Assembly: GCF_040026395.1 (NCBI RefSeq)
Contig: NZ_CP157278.1
Coordinates: 1,488,001-1,552,000, forward strand
Direction of reading: 5' to 3'
Source of the DNA: Pedobacter lusitanus
GTDB lineage: Bacteria > Bacteroidota > Bacteroidia > Sphingobacteriales > Sphingobacteriaceae
Length of the DNA stretch: 64,000 nt
The notes beneath the pieces are model-generated. The model made no database searches, was not told the DNA's origin, and worked only from the letters and a program-made list of their open reading frames with translations. Both the position numbers and the translations under genes were made by a program. This document shows positions 1-8,303 of this stretch, in pieces (position 1 is the first letter of the stretch; the number at the start of each line of letters is the position of its first letter).

Positions 1-1325
1 GTTACTATTACCGAAGGGAAATAATAACCATCGTAAGAAACTGTCTTTTTAACCGCTGCAGTTACCGGATCATAAAAATACAAGTTGTTAGCTTTGAAAT
101 TTTCTCCGAAACCAGACTGCACAGTAGATACCAATAACTGATCCAATTTTGCATCATAACATAATCCGGCACCATAAAAAATCTTTCCTGCCGGTAATTT
201 TAAAAATGCAGCCTGCAGAGAAGTCTGATTTCCCGGTATATATTTGTAGATTTCAGAACCACCGCTAAAAGATCCGTTTTTAGCAAAAAATACAGCATTT
301 TCTTTAGCAGAAGCAGTAATGGATCCGGGATGCCATGCTCCCCATGAACCAAAAATGCTAAAAGGTACTGCAACCTCCTGAACATCAAGAGCTGCATTGA
401 CTTTAAACAATTTAGTTCCTCCTGCAGCCCATATACTGCCATCAATTGTACGGGCAAAACCTACAGATGCACCTGCAATTTTCTTTACTACTTTATAATC
501 ATTAGCATCTAAAACTACAACCCCATCAGTTGAAGAAAGTACGAAAACAGCATTACCTTCTTTGATCATATCGCCAACCTGTCCGCCTACATCTGCAATC
601 TTCTGTCCGACAACCAGGCTATTCAGATCAAGCGGATACACTCCTTTTCCAGAGCTAATCAGACCTTTACTTTCGCTGATACCAACAAAAGAACGCCAGT
701 CATTACCACCCTGTGAAGGAATACGTGCCAGTTCTTTCATACTATATTTATCCGTAACCACCATTGGTCCGCCTACCTTTGAAACCAAATAGAATTTTTT
801 ATTAAAAATAACGCCTGACTGCAGTGTAGAAGATTTAGGTTCCTGATCTTTACCAGGGTTTTCTTTAACAAAAACACTGTCCTCCATCTTGCTGGTATTG
901 TACCGGTAAAAACTTACTGTTCCTGTTCCGTGACCAAACCAGCCTTCATTCACTATATAAAATCCATTTTCATATTTACCCCAAACGTGTATCTGATAAT
1001 CAACAGTAACTTCACCGCCGCTTGTTGCTGCTTTGAAGCTGATTTTATAATCTCCCTGATCTGTCCCCTTAAAGGTAAAAACAGAATCAGATCCTTTACG
1101 TTCACCATTAACCGTCCAGCTATAAACTGCATTTTTAATATTGTTTAGTTTTGGATGCAGGAGTAAAGCATCATTCACTGTAATCGAATCTTTCCCCCCC
1201 TTAGCTAATTGTTCAGCCACTTCAGGCTTAACTAAAAGCTCTTTTTCATTGTCCTTTTTACAAGATGCGATTGCCAGCATAGCTAAACCGGCAAACACAT
1301 ACGGCATTGATTTTTTAAAATTCAT
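1..1325 (-). CDS. DUF5074-type beta-propeller surface lipoprotein (C-terminus cut by window edge)
   Basis: This reading frame starts with ATG at 1325 and runs off the left edge, so about 441 residues are visible and the end is missing. The N-terminus is a lipoprotein signal with Cys at the end of LAIASC, followed by KKDN, a charged stretch typical of Bacteroidota lipoproteins exported to the cell surface. A PKD/Ig-like region (about residues 45-110) is followed by propeller-like repeats. The protein resembles the DUF5074/YncE class that includes Bacteroides BtuG, which binds B12 with BtuB. It is the fourth gene after the cobalamin riboswitch and lies 15 bases after the previous stop. B12 capture is inferred from family and context; the class as a whole also serves other ligands. 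Confidence 0.8.
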   Translation of the reverse strand, partial: MNFKKSMPYVFAGLAMLAIASCKKDNEKELLVKPEVAEQLAKGGKDSITVNDALLLHPKLNNIKNAVYSWTVNGERKGSDSVFTFKGTDQGDYKISFKAATSGGEVTVDYQIHVWGKYENGFYIVNEGWFGHGTGTVSFYRYNTSKMEDSVFVKENPGKDQEPKSSTLQSGVIFNKKFYLVSKVGGPMVVTDKYSMKELARIPSQGGNDWRSFVGISESKGLISSGKGVYPLDLNSLVVGQKIADVGGQVGDMIKEGNAVFVLSSTDGVVVLDANDYKVVKKIAGASVGFARTIDGSIWAAGGTKLFKVNAALDVQEVAVPFSIFGSWGAWHPGSITASAKENAVFFAKNGSFSGGSEIYKYIPGNQTSLQAAFLKLPAGKIFYGAGLCYDAKLDQLLVSTVQSGFGENFKANNLYFYDPVTAAVKKTVSYDGYYFPSVIV

Positions 1326-1340
1326 TGTATTGATTAGTTA

Positions 1341-2261
1341 TTAAAGATTTAAATCTGCGGCTCCTCTTACTTCAGTAGAAATTTCACCCAGCATCGTATT
1401 GCCCTTTTCATTCTGCCCTGTATAAACCTTTACAAAATCTATAGTACCCAGATTCACTGACTGTCCGCTGCTGTTTACTGCCCATGCAATATCAAATGAG
1501 TTATACATGTTATCAGCATAATTATCACCTGCTGACCAGCTGTCTGTATATCCCCACGCAAAAGGATTATTAATAAAGATTTCACCACTCTTACCCCAGG
1601 TAGACTTTAATAAAGTCCCGCTGAAAGTTGTGCTCACCTGATTTGGCGCAAACAAAGGATAATAATTATGATTATGGTATCTGTTGATCTCAACCTGTCC
1701 TGAATTTCCCTGATTATCTGTCCAGTTTACATTTGCAGTAGCATTCGGATTAGTATAAGTGATCTGATAGTTTTTGATAGTTCCTGCAGCATTATATTCA
1801 CTACCTGCCAGTTCATACCACTGATCATCAGGTAAACCATTTCCGTTGGTATCCTGGCTTACCATTACGATACCTGGTTCCGACCATTGTAAAGTGGGGC
1901 CTAATGGATTACCATAAATAGCAAGATCATATCCCTGTCTGTTAGTAACAGAGTGATCAAATCCAAAAATAATATAACCACCATAACCCCCCAGAGAGAT
2001 CATTCCTGTCTGATTTACATCGCCAATAATACGTTGCGCTCCGGCCAGGCTACCCAGGCTTTCATTGATAAACTGTCCCGGTGCAGGCAGATATTCAAAT
2101 ACTTTAGAAATGAATTTGCTGCTTCCAGCAGTAACTTCTCTTACAGGAGCTTTGGCATCAGGCTTAACGTCATCATTAGCGTCCTTTTTACATCCTGTAA
2201 ACGCCAGAGCTGCAACCAGTGCGATTGCAAGAGGTTTTAAATTAGTTTGTAGAGTTTTCAT
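1341..2261 (-). CDS. Uncharacterised surface lipoprotein of the B12 operon
   Basis: A 306-residue lipoprotein: the signal ends in FTGC, and KKDAND follows, the acidic pattern of surface-exposed Bacteroidota lipoproteins. The mature part is not a propeller. It looks beta-rich, with Gly-rich strands near residues 85-115, a DTNGNGLPDDQWYEL stretch (about residues 138-152) that resembles Asp/Asn calcium-binding loops, and many aromatic residues near the end. Proteins of this kind are annotated as cell surface proteins next to BtuG-type genes, but I know of no assigned function. It sits between two propeller lipoproteins, 15 bases from one and 24 from the other, so co-transcription with btuB under riboswitch control is very likely. 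A role in B12 capture is inference from position. Confidence 0.85.
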   Translation of the reverse strand: MKTLQTNLKPLAIALVAALAFTGCKKDANDDVKPDAKAPVREVTAGSSKFISKVFEYLPAPGQFINESLGSLAGAQRIIGDVNQTGMISLGGYGGYIIFGFDHSVTNRQGYDLAIYGNPLGPTLQWSEPGIVMVSQDTNGNGLPDDQWYELAGSEYNAAGTIKNYQITYTNPNATANVNWTDNQGNSGQVEINRYHNHNYYPLFAPNQVSTTFSGTLLKSTWGKSGEIFINNPFAWGYTDSWSAGDNYADNMYNSFDIAWAVNSSGQSVNLGTIDFVKVYTGQNEKGNTMLGEISTEVRGAADLNL

Positions 2262-2285
2262 TGGTTTTTTATGTTTTAAGATTGA

Positions 2286-3422
2286 TTAATAAACAAAAGC
2301 AAAATGTGCAGGGATATCGCCCGTGGTTACCTGGTATTTCTTTTTACCAGCCGGGTCAAAACTGTATAAGGTACCAGGAGAAACATAATCCCTGGCATCA
2401 GTTACAAATACATCCTTTGTAAAAGGATTAACTGCTATTCCATAAGGGATACTGATTTCTTTATCCGTTCCGTCAGTAATGAATTTTTTATCGGTCAGCA
2501 CTTCATTTTTAACATCAATAATACCATAGGCAATTACATATCCGCCGGTTACATAACTGAATTCAGTGCTATAGAAATAGGCAGAATCATCATCAATAGC
2601 CAAATTACTTACGCCGATATCAAAGGTCTTCTTCACTTTGTCAGTCTTGGTATCAATGACAAAAAGTTTAGAAGGTATATCATAATAATCACCTCTGGAA
2701 GTCACATATAAATCACCGTATTTATCGGCTTTAAGGCGATGCAGGTTAACCGCAACATCAATTTTATTGATAACCTGAAAGCTGTTTAAATCAATTACAG
2801 AGACTGTTCTTTCATAATTACTTGGAGTATAACCACCAGAATTGGCAACATATAATTTTTCTCCGACAACAGCCATTTCTTCCGGCTGACGGCCAACATC
2901 CACTCTTCTGGTTTCTGTCAGTGATGTCGTATCAATCTGTGCAACAATACCATTTGGAGCCGCCGGATCCCCGACCGTACCCAGATAAGCACTTACATAA
3001 GCTTTACCTTTACTGAAAGTAATATATCTGCAGTTTGTGATATTAATCTGCTTGATACGTTTACCTGTTTTCACATCCATCACTTCGACTTTATTGGAGA
3101 TATTAACCACTACGTACAATTTAGATCCGTACACACCGATATCATTACCCACATCTCCAAGGCCTTTGACAACCTCTGGATTAGCCTGATTATAGATATT
3201 TTTGCGATAAACACCTGTTGTTAAATCCATGTAATCCAATGAAGCTCTGTTCATGTTCATGTTTCCTTCATTAACCAGGTAAAATCCTTTGGCGGGTGTA
3301 GGTTTTGCCGGAGGCACAACTACCACTTCTTCAGGAAGCGGCTGCGGGTCTTTCCTGCAGGCAAACAGAGATACTGATAACAAGACTGCCAGTGATAAAC
3401 GATAAGTAATTTGTTTTTTCAT
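2286..3422 (-). CDS. YncE/BtuG-like seven-bladed beta-propeller surface lipoprotein
   Basis: A 378-residue lipoprotein with signal MKKQITYRLSLAVLLSVSLF and lipobox Cys22, then RKDP. The mature protein is made of repeats of about 45-50 residues of the form GDKLYVxNxxxxxVxVID (for example GEKLYVANSG and SVIDLNSFQVINKIDV), the signature of YncE-type propellers. Bacteroides BtuG is a propeller lipoprotein that caps BtuB on the outer surface and takes B12 from the medium. This gene comes directly after the BtuB-type receptor (18 bases) and downstream of a cobalamin riboswitch, so a BtuG role is the best reading. No residue test for B12 binding is possible by eye, so I leave the symbol empty. Confidence 0.85.
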   Translation of the reverse strand: MKKQITYRLSLAVLLSVSLFACRKDPQPLPEEVVVVPPAKPTPAKGFYLVNEGNMNMNRASLDYMDLTTGVYRKNIYNQANPEVVKGLGDVGNDIGVYGSKLYVVVNISNKVEVMDVKTGKRIKQINITNCRYITFSKGKAYVSAYLGTVGDPAAPNGIVAQIDTTSLTETRRVDVGRQPEEMAVVGEKLYVANSGGYTPSNYERTVSVIDLNSFQVINKIDVAVNLHRLKADKYGDLYVTSRGDYYDIPSKLFVIDTKTDKVKKTFDIGVSNLAIDDDSAYFYSTEFSYVTGGYVIAYGIIDVKNEVLTDKKFITDGTDKEISIPYGIAVNPFTKDVFVTDARDYVSPGTLYSFDPAGKKKYQVTTGDIPAHFAFVY

Positions 3423-3440
3423 TTCTTTTATATTTTGGTT

Positions 3441-5477
3441 TTAATAGGAATATGCTAAGGTGAACCGGTAAGAACGGCCGGGCATTGGAAAATTGGTGAT
3501 CACATCATAATACTGGTTCAGCAGATTATTAACTTCTGCTGACAGCCGGAAGCGCTGTCTGCCCATGATCCTGGTATAGTGAAAAGCAATATCATGCGTA
3601 TACCAGGCAGGTACATAATTATTGGCATTATTGGCACTCTGGTCATATCTCTGCCCGGTATAGATATAACTATAGTTCATCGCAAAGTTTTTCCAGTCTG
3701 CGCCTAAAAGAAAAGTACCACTGTTCAGAGGGATATAAGGTATCTGATTCCTGTAATTCAATTTGACATCAGTTACATTCAGTGCCTGCTGATAAGTATA
3801 GGTAAGCCCGGTATTCAAAAGTAAATCACCAGCAATCTTCCAGGCAGTCTGCACATTTACATCCAGTCCTTTAATCTCCACACGACCAATATTCTGCATA
3901 CTCCAGCGGAACAGGTTGGCTCCCGGTACAGCAACAATCTTATCTTTAACCGTATTATAATAGGCATCTGTCTGAACGGAGATCTGCTGAAGGAGTTTAT
4001 TTTCAAAAGCCCTGATATAAGTAAACCCTAAATCATACTGTTTTGTATATTCCGGCCGGAGAAATGTATTACCAATCTGAGTATAGTATAAATCGTTAAA
4101 AGTCGGCATCCTGAAAATGTTCTTATAGAAACTGCGGATGCGGAACTCTTTAGGATTAAAAGGCTGCCAGGAAACCATTACTGTCGGCGAAAGCATCTGT
4201 TTATTCCCGGCAGAATAATATTGTTCTACCTTATCATTGACATAGGTATTTAACAGATTGGCCTGTATATCTATTCTGTTAAAATGTATCTGTGAAGCCA
4301 CTGCGGTCAACAGTGTATTCCTGGTGGGATACGGAAATCGTTCCAGATTAGCGTCCAGCGTATTACGCTGATAGTCACCAGATAATACAACATCCCAGAA
4401 GGAGTTGATTTTATAACGGTTAGCCAGTGATAAATAGAACTCCCGCTGTTTATAAACATTATTTAACAGTCCATCCTCTTTGACATAATCAGGATTCAGA
4501 TATCTGCTGTAATCATTTGCAAATTTTGCAGCTACCATCAGATTATACCGGCCCGCTTCTTTTTTATAGGTGGTTTGCGCAAAGAAATTCTCATTCCATA
4601 AACGTTGGGTAAAATCATAAACACTGTTTACAATTGCCCCAGGCAGCCCCTGTTTATCCTTATAGAAATAAACTTTTGCCGTCCATGCACTGCTGTCAGG
4701 CAATTTGCCATTCAGCCCTGCCTCTATCCGCATGGTTTCTATATCCGCATTTTTCCGCACGAATACAGAGTCATATACCCCATTGGTATAATGAAATTTA
4801 TATCTGCCATTGGCATTCTTATATTCTGTACTGACAGAAGCTGATACCTTCTCACTGATTTTGTGCTGCCAGAGTAACGTTGGGTTGATCAGACCAAATG
4901 AACCCGTTTTAACAGCAGCTCTGATATGATTATATTGCCCCTTTTCAAACTCTGGCTGTCTGGCATTCAGATAAACAGAACTTCCGGAAGCAAAACCTCT
5001 GGCTGATTGAAAAATATTGCTTTTCTGCCCGTTGTACAATTCTATCTCTTCAATATTATCTAATGAGAATTTTCCTAAATCAACCTGACCGTTCTGCGCA
5101 TTTCCCAATTGCACCCCATCATAAAAAACAGCCGTATGATTAGTTCCCATACTGCGGACATTAATCGTCTTTAAGCCTCCTATCCCACCATAGTCTTTCA
5201 ATTGTACTCCAGAAAAAAAACGGATAGCATCAGCTACAGATAAACTACTTATTCTTTCCAGGTCTTTGCCCGATAAAATTTGTAAAGGAGAGGCTGAAAG
5301 CTGGCGTTTACCCAGTTTAACTGCGCGGATAGAGACTTCATTAAGCTCTTTCGCTTTTTTAACAGAATCAGTCTGGGCAAAAGAACTGCAGGGCATAGCA
5401 AGTCCTAGCCATAAGATAGCAGAAAAGCCGAAAAAAGAATTACAGATGCCATCAAAGGCAAATTTTCTTTTGATCAT
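3441..5477 (-). CDS. btuB: TonB-dependent vitamin B12 receptor, BtuB type
   Basis: An outer-membrane receptor of about 678 residues. After a signal peptide ending near CSSFAQ come a short TonB-box region (LNEVSI) and a plug domain with GVQLKDYGGIGGLKTINVRS and DGVQLGNAQNGQVDL, features of BtuB-type plugs. The rest is a 22-strand barrel that ends in an aromatic strand (RSYRFTLAYSY). I chose the ATG at 5477 because it gives a clean Lys-Arg-rich signal peptide; an in-frame GTG at 5498 would add seven residues. A cobalamin riboswitch lies just upstream and two or more lipoprotein genes follow closely. The receptor should carry cobalamin or cobamides into the periplasm using TonB energy. No btuFCD genes are visible in this window; they may lie beyond the left edge or elsewhere. 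Confidence 0.93.
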   Translation of the reverse strand: MIKRKFAFDGICNSFFGFSAILWLGLAMPCSSFAQTDSVKKAKELNEVSIRAVKLGKRQLSASPLQILSGKDLERISSLSVADAIRFFSGVQLKDYGGIGGLKTINVRSMGTNHTAVFYDGVQLGNAQNGQVDLGKFSLDNIEEIELYNGQKSNIFQSARGFASGSSVYLNARQPEFEKGQYNHIRAAVKTGSFGLINPTLLWQHKISEKVSASVSTEYKNANGRYKFHYTNGVYDSVFVRKNADIETMRIEAGLNGKLPDSSAWTAKVYFYKDKQGLPGAIVNSVYDFTQRLWNENFFAQTTYKKEAGRYNLMVAAKFANDYSRYLNPDYVKEDGLLNNVYKQREFYLSLANRYKINSFWDVVLSGDYQRNTLDANLERFPYPTRNTLLTAVASQIHFNRIDIQANLLNTYVNDKVEQYYSAGNKQMLSPTVMVSWQPFNPKEFRIRSFYKNIFRMPTFNDLYYTQIGNTFLRPEYTKQYDLGFTYIRAFENKLLQQISVQTDAYYNTVKDKIVAVPGANLFRWSMQNIGRVEIKGLDVNVQTAWKIAGDLLLNTGLTYTYQQALNVTDVKLNYRNQIPYIPLNSGTFLLGADWKNFAMNYSYIYTGQRYDQSANNANNYVPAWYTHDIAFHYTRIMGRQRFRLSAEVNNLLNQYYDVITNFPMPGRSYRFTLAYSY

Positions 5478-5584
5478 TTTGTTGTGAGGGTTACCCACAG
5501 CAAACAGCAGATTAAGGAAATGATTACGTCAGTAAAAAGCGCTCACCCCTAGCTTCAATCCCCGAAAGCTATGAAATTATAACG

Positions 5585-5747
5585 CTAAAGGCAGGTCTTC
5601 TGACTTACTCCCGGATATTCATGCCTTCCCCATGTTTTATCATGAGTGGCTGGATATGAATTCCGTTACAGAGCTTACAGCTGCGGGACAGTTATGGATT
5701 TACACCATATTCCCTTTTAATCCTGATCGGTGAGACCAGGAACCAAA
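5585..5747 (-). promoter_or_regulatory. Cobalamin riboswitch
   Basis: Read on the minus strand, this leader carries the conserved B12-box elements in order: GGGAAT with GGTGTAAATCC, ACTGTCCCGCAGCTGTAA, AGCCACTCAT, and AGTCAGAAGACCTGCC. These are the core marks of the AdoCbl/cobalamin riboswitch class. It ends about 110 bases before the btuB start. When cobalamin is bound, this class lowers expression of the downstream transport genes. The expression platform probably lies between about 5500 and 5584, where I did not find a clear intrinsic terminator, so control may act on translation. Edges are approximate. Confidence 0.95.
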
Positions 5748-5754
5748 AGCAACG

Positions 5755-5762
5755 CAAAGGTA
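5755..5762 (-). promoter_or_regulatory. -7 element of the B12 operon promoter
   Basis: On the minus strand the bases read TACCTTTG, a perfect match to the Bacteroidota -7 consensus TAnnTTTG. It sits immediately before the riboswitch and after the ppk2 stop codon, so transcription would start near 5748. A matching TTTG at -33 is not clear. The placement agrees with the riboswitch boundary. Confidence 0.55.
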
Positions 5763-5799
5763 TTAAAATAAGCGATATAGATTAAGATCCGATTAAAAT

Positions 5800-6681
5800 T
5801 TAATCCTCTCCCATTAATTTTCTCTTGTACTCTTCCAGTTTAGCCATTTCCTCTTCAGGAAGTACAGGGTATTTGAGTTTCATCCCTTTAAAAGTTTCTT
5901 CCAGAATCTGACTGATAGTTAACCGGGCAAACCACTTTTTATCAGCCGGTATGATATACCAAGGGGCATTCTCAGTCGAAGTTTCGGTAATCGCATCCTC
6001 ATAAGCAGCCATATAATCTTTCCAGAGTGCTCTTTCAGCAATATCGCCTGATGAAAATTTCCAGTTCTTTGTAGCATCATTGATTCTATCCAGAAAACGT
6101 ATCTTTTGTTCTTCTTCAGATACATAAAGAAAGAATTTAAGAATCACTGTTCCATTTTCAGTAAGCTGCTGTTCAAAATTACGTATACTTTCATAACGCG
6201 CTTTCCAAAAATTTTTATCTATTTTTTTCACCTCATCATATCCGGGAATCCTTTCATTCAGAATATATTCCGGATGAACTTTACAAACCAGCACATTTTC
6301 ATAATGCGATCTGTTGTGAATACCAATCTTTCCCCGCTGAGGCAGTGCGATATAATGTCTCCATAAGAAATCATGCGCATACTCACTGGCATTAGGTGTT
6401 TTAAAACTATGAACCTCACAACCCTGAGGATTCAAACCAGACATCACATGTGCAATCGCACTATCTTTTCCCGCAGCATCCATTGCCTGAAAAATGATCA
6501 GCACCGAATGCGAGTTTTCAGCATACAGCGTTTCCTGATAATCACTTAGTTTTTCCTTAATTGCTGTAAGTGTTGCCTTACCGACCTTTTTACCAGTATC
6601 TCCATCATAATGGGTACTATAGTCCTTTAATCTGATTTTCTGCCCTGCTGGTGCTAAAAAGCGGTCGGTTTCTTTACTCAT
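5800..6681 (-). CDS. ppk2: Polyphosphate kinase 2 family protein
   Basis: A 293-residue cytoplasmic enzyme of the PPK2 family, which moves phosphate between polyphosphate and nucleotides (NDP or NMP to NTP or NDP). Visible motifs are the Walker A variant FQAMDAAGKDSAI (about residues 64-76), the Walker B region NRSHYENVLV (about 123-132), and the lid module RINDATKNWKFSSGDIAERA (about 189-208). The length and the N-terminal extension MSKETDRFLAPAGQKIRLKDY fit the short, single-domain PPK2 class found in many Bacteroidota. The preferred direction and nucleotide cannot be told from sequence alone. The gene stands alone, ending just upstream of the B12 operon promoter. Confidence 0.93.
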   Translation of the reverse strand: MSKETDRFLAPAGQKIRLKDYSTHYDGDTGKKVGKATLTAIKEKLSDYQETLYAENSHSVLIIFQAMDAAGKDSAIAHVMSGLNPQGCEVHSFKTPNASEYAHDFLWRHYIALPQRGKIGIHNRSHYENVLVCKVHPEYILNERIPGYDEVKKIDKNFWKARYESIRNFEQQLTENGTVILKFFLYVSEEEQKIRFLDRINDATKNWKFSSGDIAERALWKDYMAAYEDAITETSTENAPWYIIPADKKWFARLTISQILEETFKGMKLKYPVLPEEEMAKLEEYKRKLMGED

Positions 6682-6952
6682 GAGGTTTATAATTAAAAAT
6701 ATTTAGCTGATGGTCTTATTCAGCATAATTTATGCCAGTTACAATTGCAGGATAATTAAAACAAGGACTTTCATATTCTGATAATTTCATTGCTTTATTT
6801 CAACTTATTCCCTAAGCTATAGTTTTTAATGAAGATTTAACACATTCTTCGCCGGGAGATATTAATACGATCCATTTGTCTCCTTCAAAAATTCCCCTAT
6901 AGATTTACATATCTGACAGATAGCAATAAAAAATCTATTTAAAACTCTCAAA

Positions 6953-8083
6953 ATGAAAAAAAACATGCTGTTAACAGTACTGTTTGTAATTACAGTACTG
7001 GCTACAAACGCCCAGGTCGGGTTCAGACTTAAGCCCCGCACCTCAACTATTGAAGAAGGTATTACTCCTCTGATAACCATTAAGGATAATACAACTGGTA
7101 TCAAAGATGGTATGCCTCCTTTGACCACTATCGGGAAGGATAAGTCCAAAGTCGTTTATAAGACGCTCGACATAGTAGATTACAATTATAAAACGACAAT
7201 TAAAAAGGACAAAGATGTGGTATTGCAAAAATTAATACAGGACCTTTACGATAATTCTATCAAAAAGGATGGTAAAGCTCCTTTTAGTCAGACTGTCCTT
7301 CAAACCAAATCAGACAGTGTAAAACGACTTCAAAAAGAAATAGCAGGCCTGCAGACTACAATGGATAGCCTGTACTATATCTATGTAAAAGACCTGATGA
7401 CCTACAGAAGTATTAATATGGGGTTCGGATCTTTACGCTCCAGAGCCTTTTTTGATCTCATTTATGGAAACCAGGGAAAGAGATTCAATGCACTTGGAAA
7501 CGCTGGCGTCAACTTTGGCAACAACACAGGTTCCGTCTATTCTGAACTGGTAAATGGTAATCTGGGTCTGTTCAGGGTTAGTCTGGGAACCATGGTATCC
7601 AGTAATAGTACTACCGATAAAGATGAAGCTAAAAAAGAAGAGGCCTATCAGCGGCTGATTACTTACGGCGGTAATACCGTTTTGAATTTTGAATACCCCC
7701 TGGCCTATCTGCACTCCAAAAACAACCAGTACAATCTGGTTTCGAGATTAATCACTAAGGGTACTGCAGATTTTCCGGCATTTGGAACAATCACGGAGAA
7801 GTGGGCAGGCAGTGGTTCCCTGGGCATCGATATTTATGCTGATGCGGCTACAAGCAATAATTCCCTGCGGTTTTTCTGCAATTTTAATGCAAGTAAATTA
7901 TACGGTACAGATGTTTTCAGGGACAATCTGGGCATTAATAAATCAAACTTCACCTTCGGACAAGTGTCATTGGGCCTTGTTTTTCTGGAAAGATTTAAAA
8001 TTTCATTCATCATAGCTACAATGAGTTCTGAAAAAAGTTTACAGAACAGGCATGTTATTGCCGGAGGGCAGGTACTGAATTAG
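6953..8083 (+). CDS. Exported protein of unknown function, possible outer-membrane barrel
   Basis: I do not recognise the family of this 376-residue protein. It has a clear signal peptide (MKKNMLLTVLFVITVLATNAQ). Right after it is a short imperfect repeat: GITPLITIKDN and GMPPLTTIGKD. Residues about 118-140 are predicted coiled coil (SVKRLQKEIAGLQTTMDSL). The C-terminal half has alternating, aromatic- and Gly-rich strands (ALGNAGVNFGNNTGSVY, QVSLGLVFLERFKISF) of the kind seen in small outer-membrane barrels or surface-layer proteins. It stands alone, with 271 bases of leader before it and a 71-bp inverted repeat after it. Function is unknown. Confidence 0.75.
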   Translation: MKKNMLLTVLFVITVLATNAQVGFRLKPRTSTIEEGITPLITIKDNTTGIKDGMPPLTTIGKDKSKVVYKTLDIVDYNYKTTIKKDKDVVLQKLIQDLYDNSIKKDGKAPFSQTVLQTKSDSVKRLQKEIAGLQTTMDSLYYIYVKDLMTYRSINMGFGSLRSRAFFDLIYGNQGKRFNALGNAGVNFGNNTGSVYSELVNGNLGLFRVSLGTMVSSNSTTDKDEAKKEEAYQRLITYGGNTVLNFEYPLAYLHSKNNQYNLVSRLITKGTADFPAFGTITEKWAGSGSLGIDIYADAATSNNSLRFFCNFNASKLYGTDVFRDNLGINKSNFTFGQVSLGLVFLERFKISFIIATMSSEKSLQNRHVIAGGQVLN

Positions 8084-8178
8084 ATCTGCATATCGTTTAT
8101 CAGCTCAATCTATTTTATAATGGCAAAAATTTTAGTGATTTATTTACGTTAATTTGCACATAATGTTCTTTGAACCTT

Positions 8179-8249
8179 TTTGAATTTATAAGGTATGCAG
8201 ATTACCGCTTATATTTGGGCGCCAAATCTGCTTACCTTATAAATTCAAA
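8179..8249. repeat. Large inverted repeat with 25-bp arms
   Basis: Arms 8179-8203 and 8225-8249 match at 24 of 25 positions, around a 21-base loop. The arms begin TTTGAATTTATAAGGTA. The stem is AT-rich and is not followed by a run of T on either strand, so it is a poor intrinsic terminator. It lies between the unknown exported protein and the PBP1A gene. It could be an mRNA-stabilising hairpin, a remnant of a small mobile repeat, or a protein site. Confidence 0.8.
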
Positions 8250-8303
8250 CAGATTCCGGCAAGAATTTAAATAAAAGTTTCACTAATATTTTGACCATAC
8301 CGT

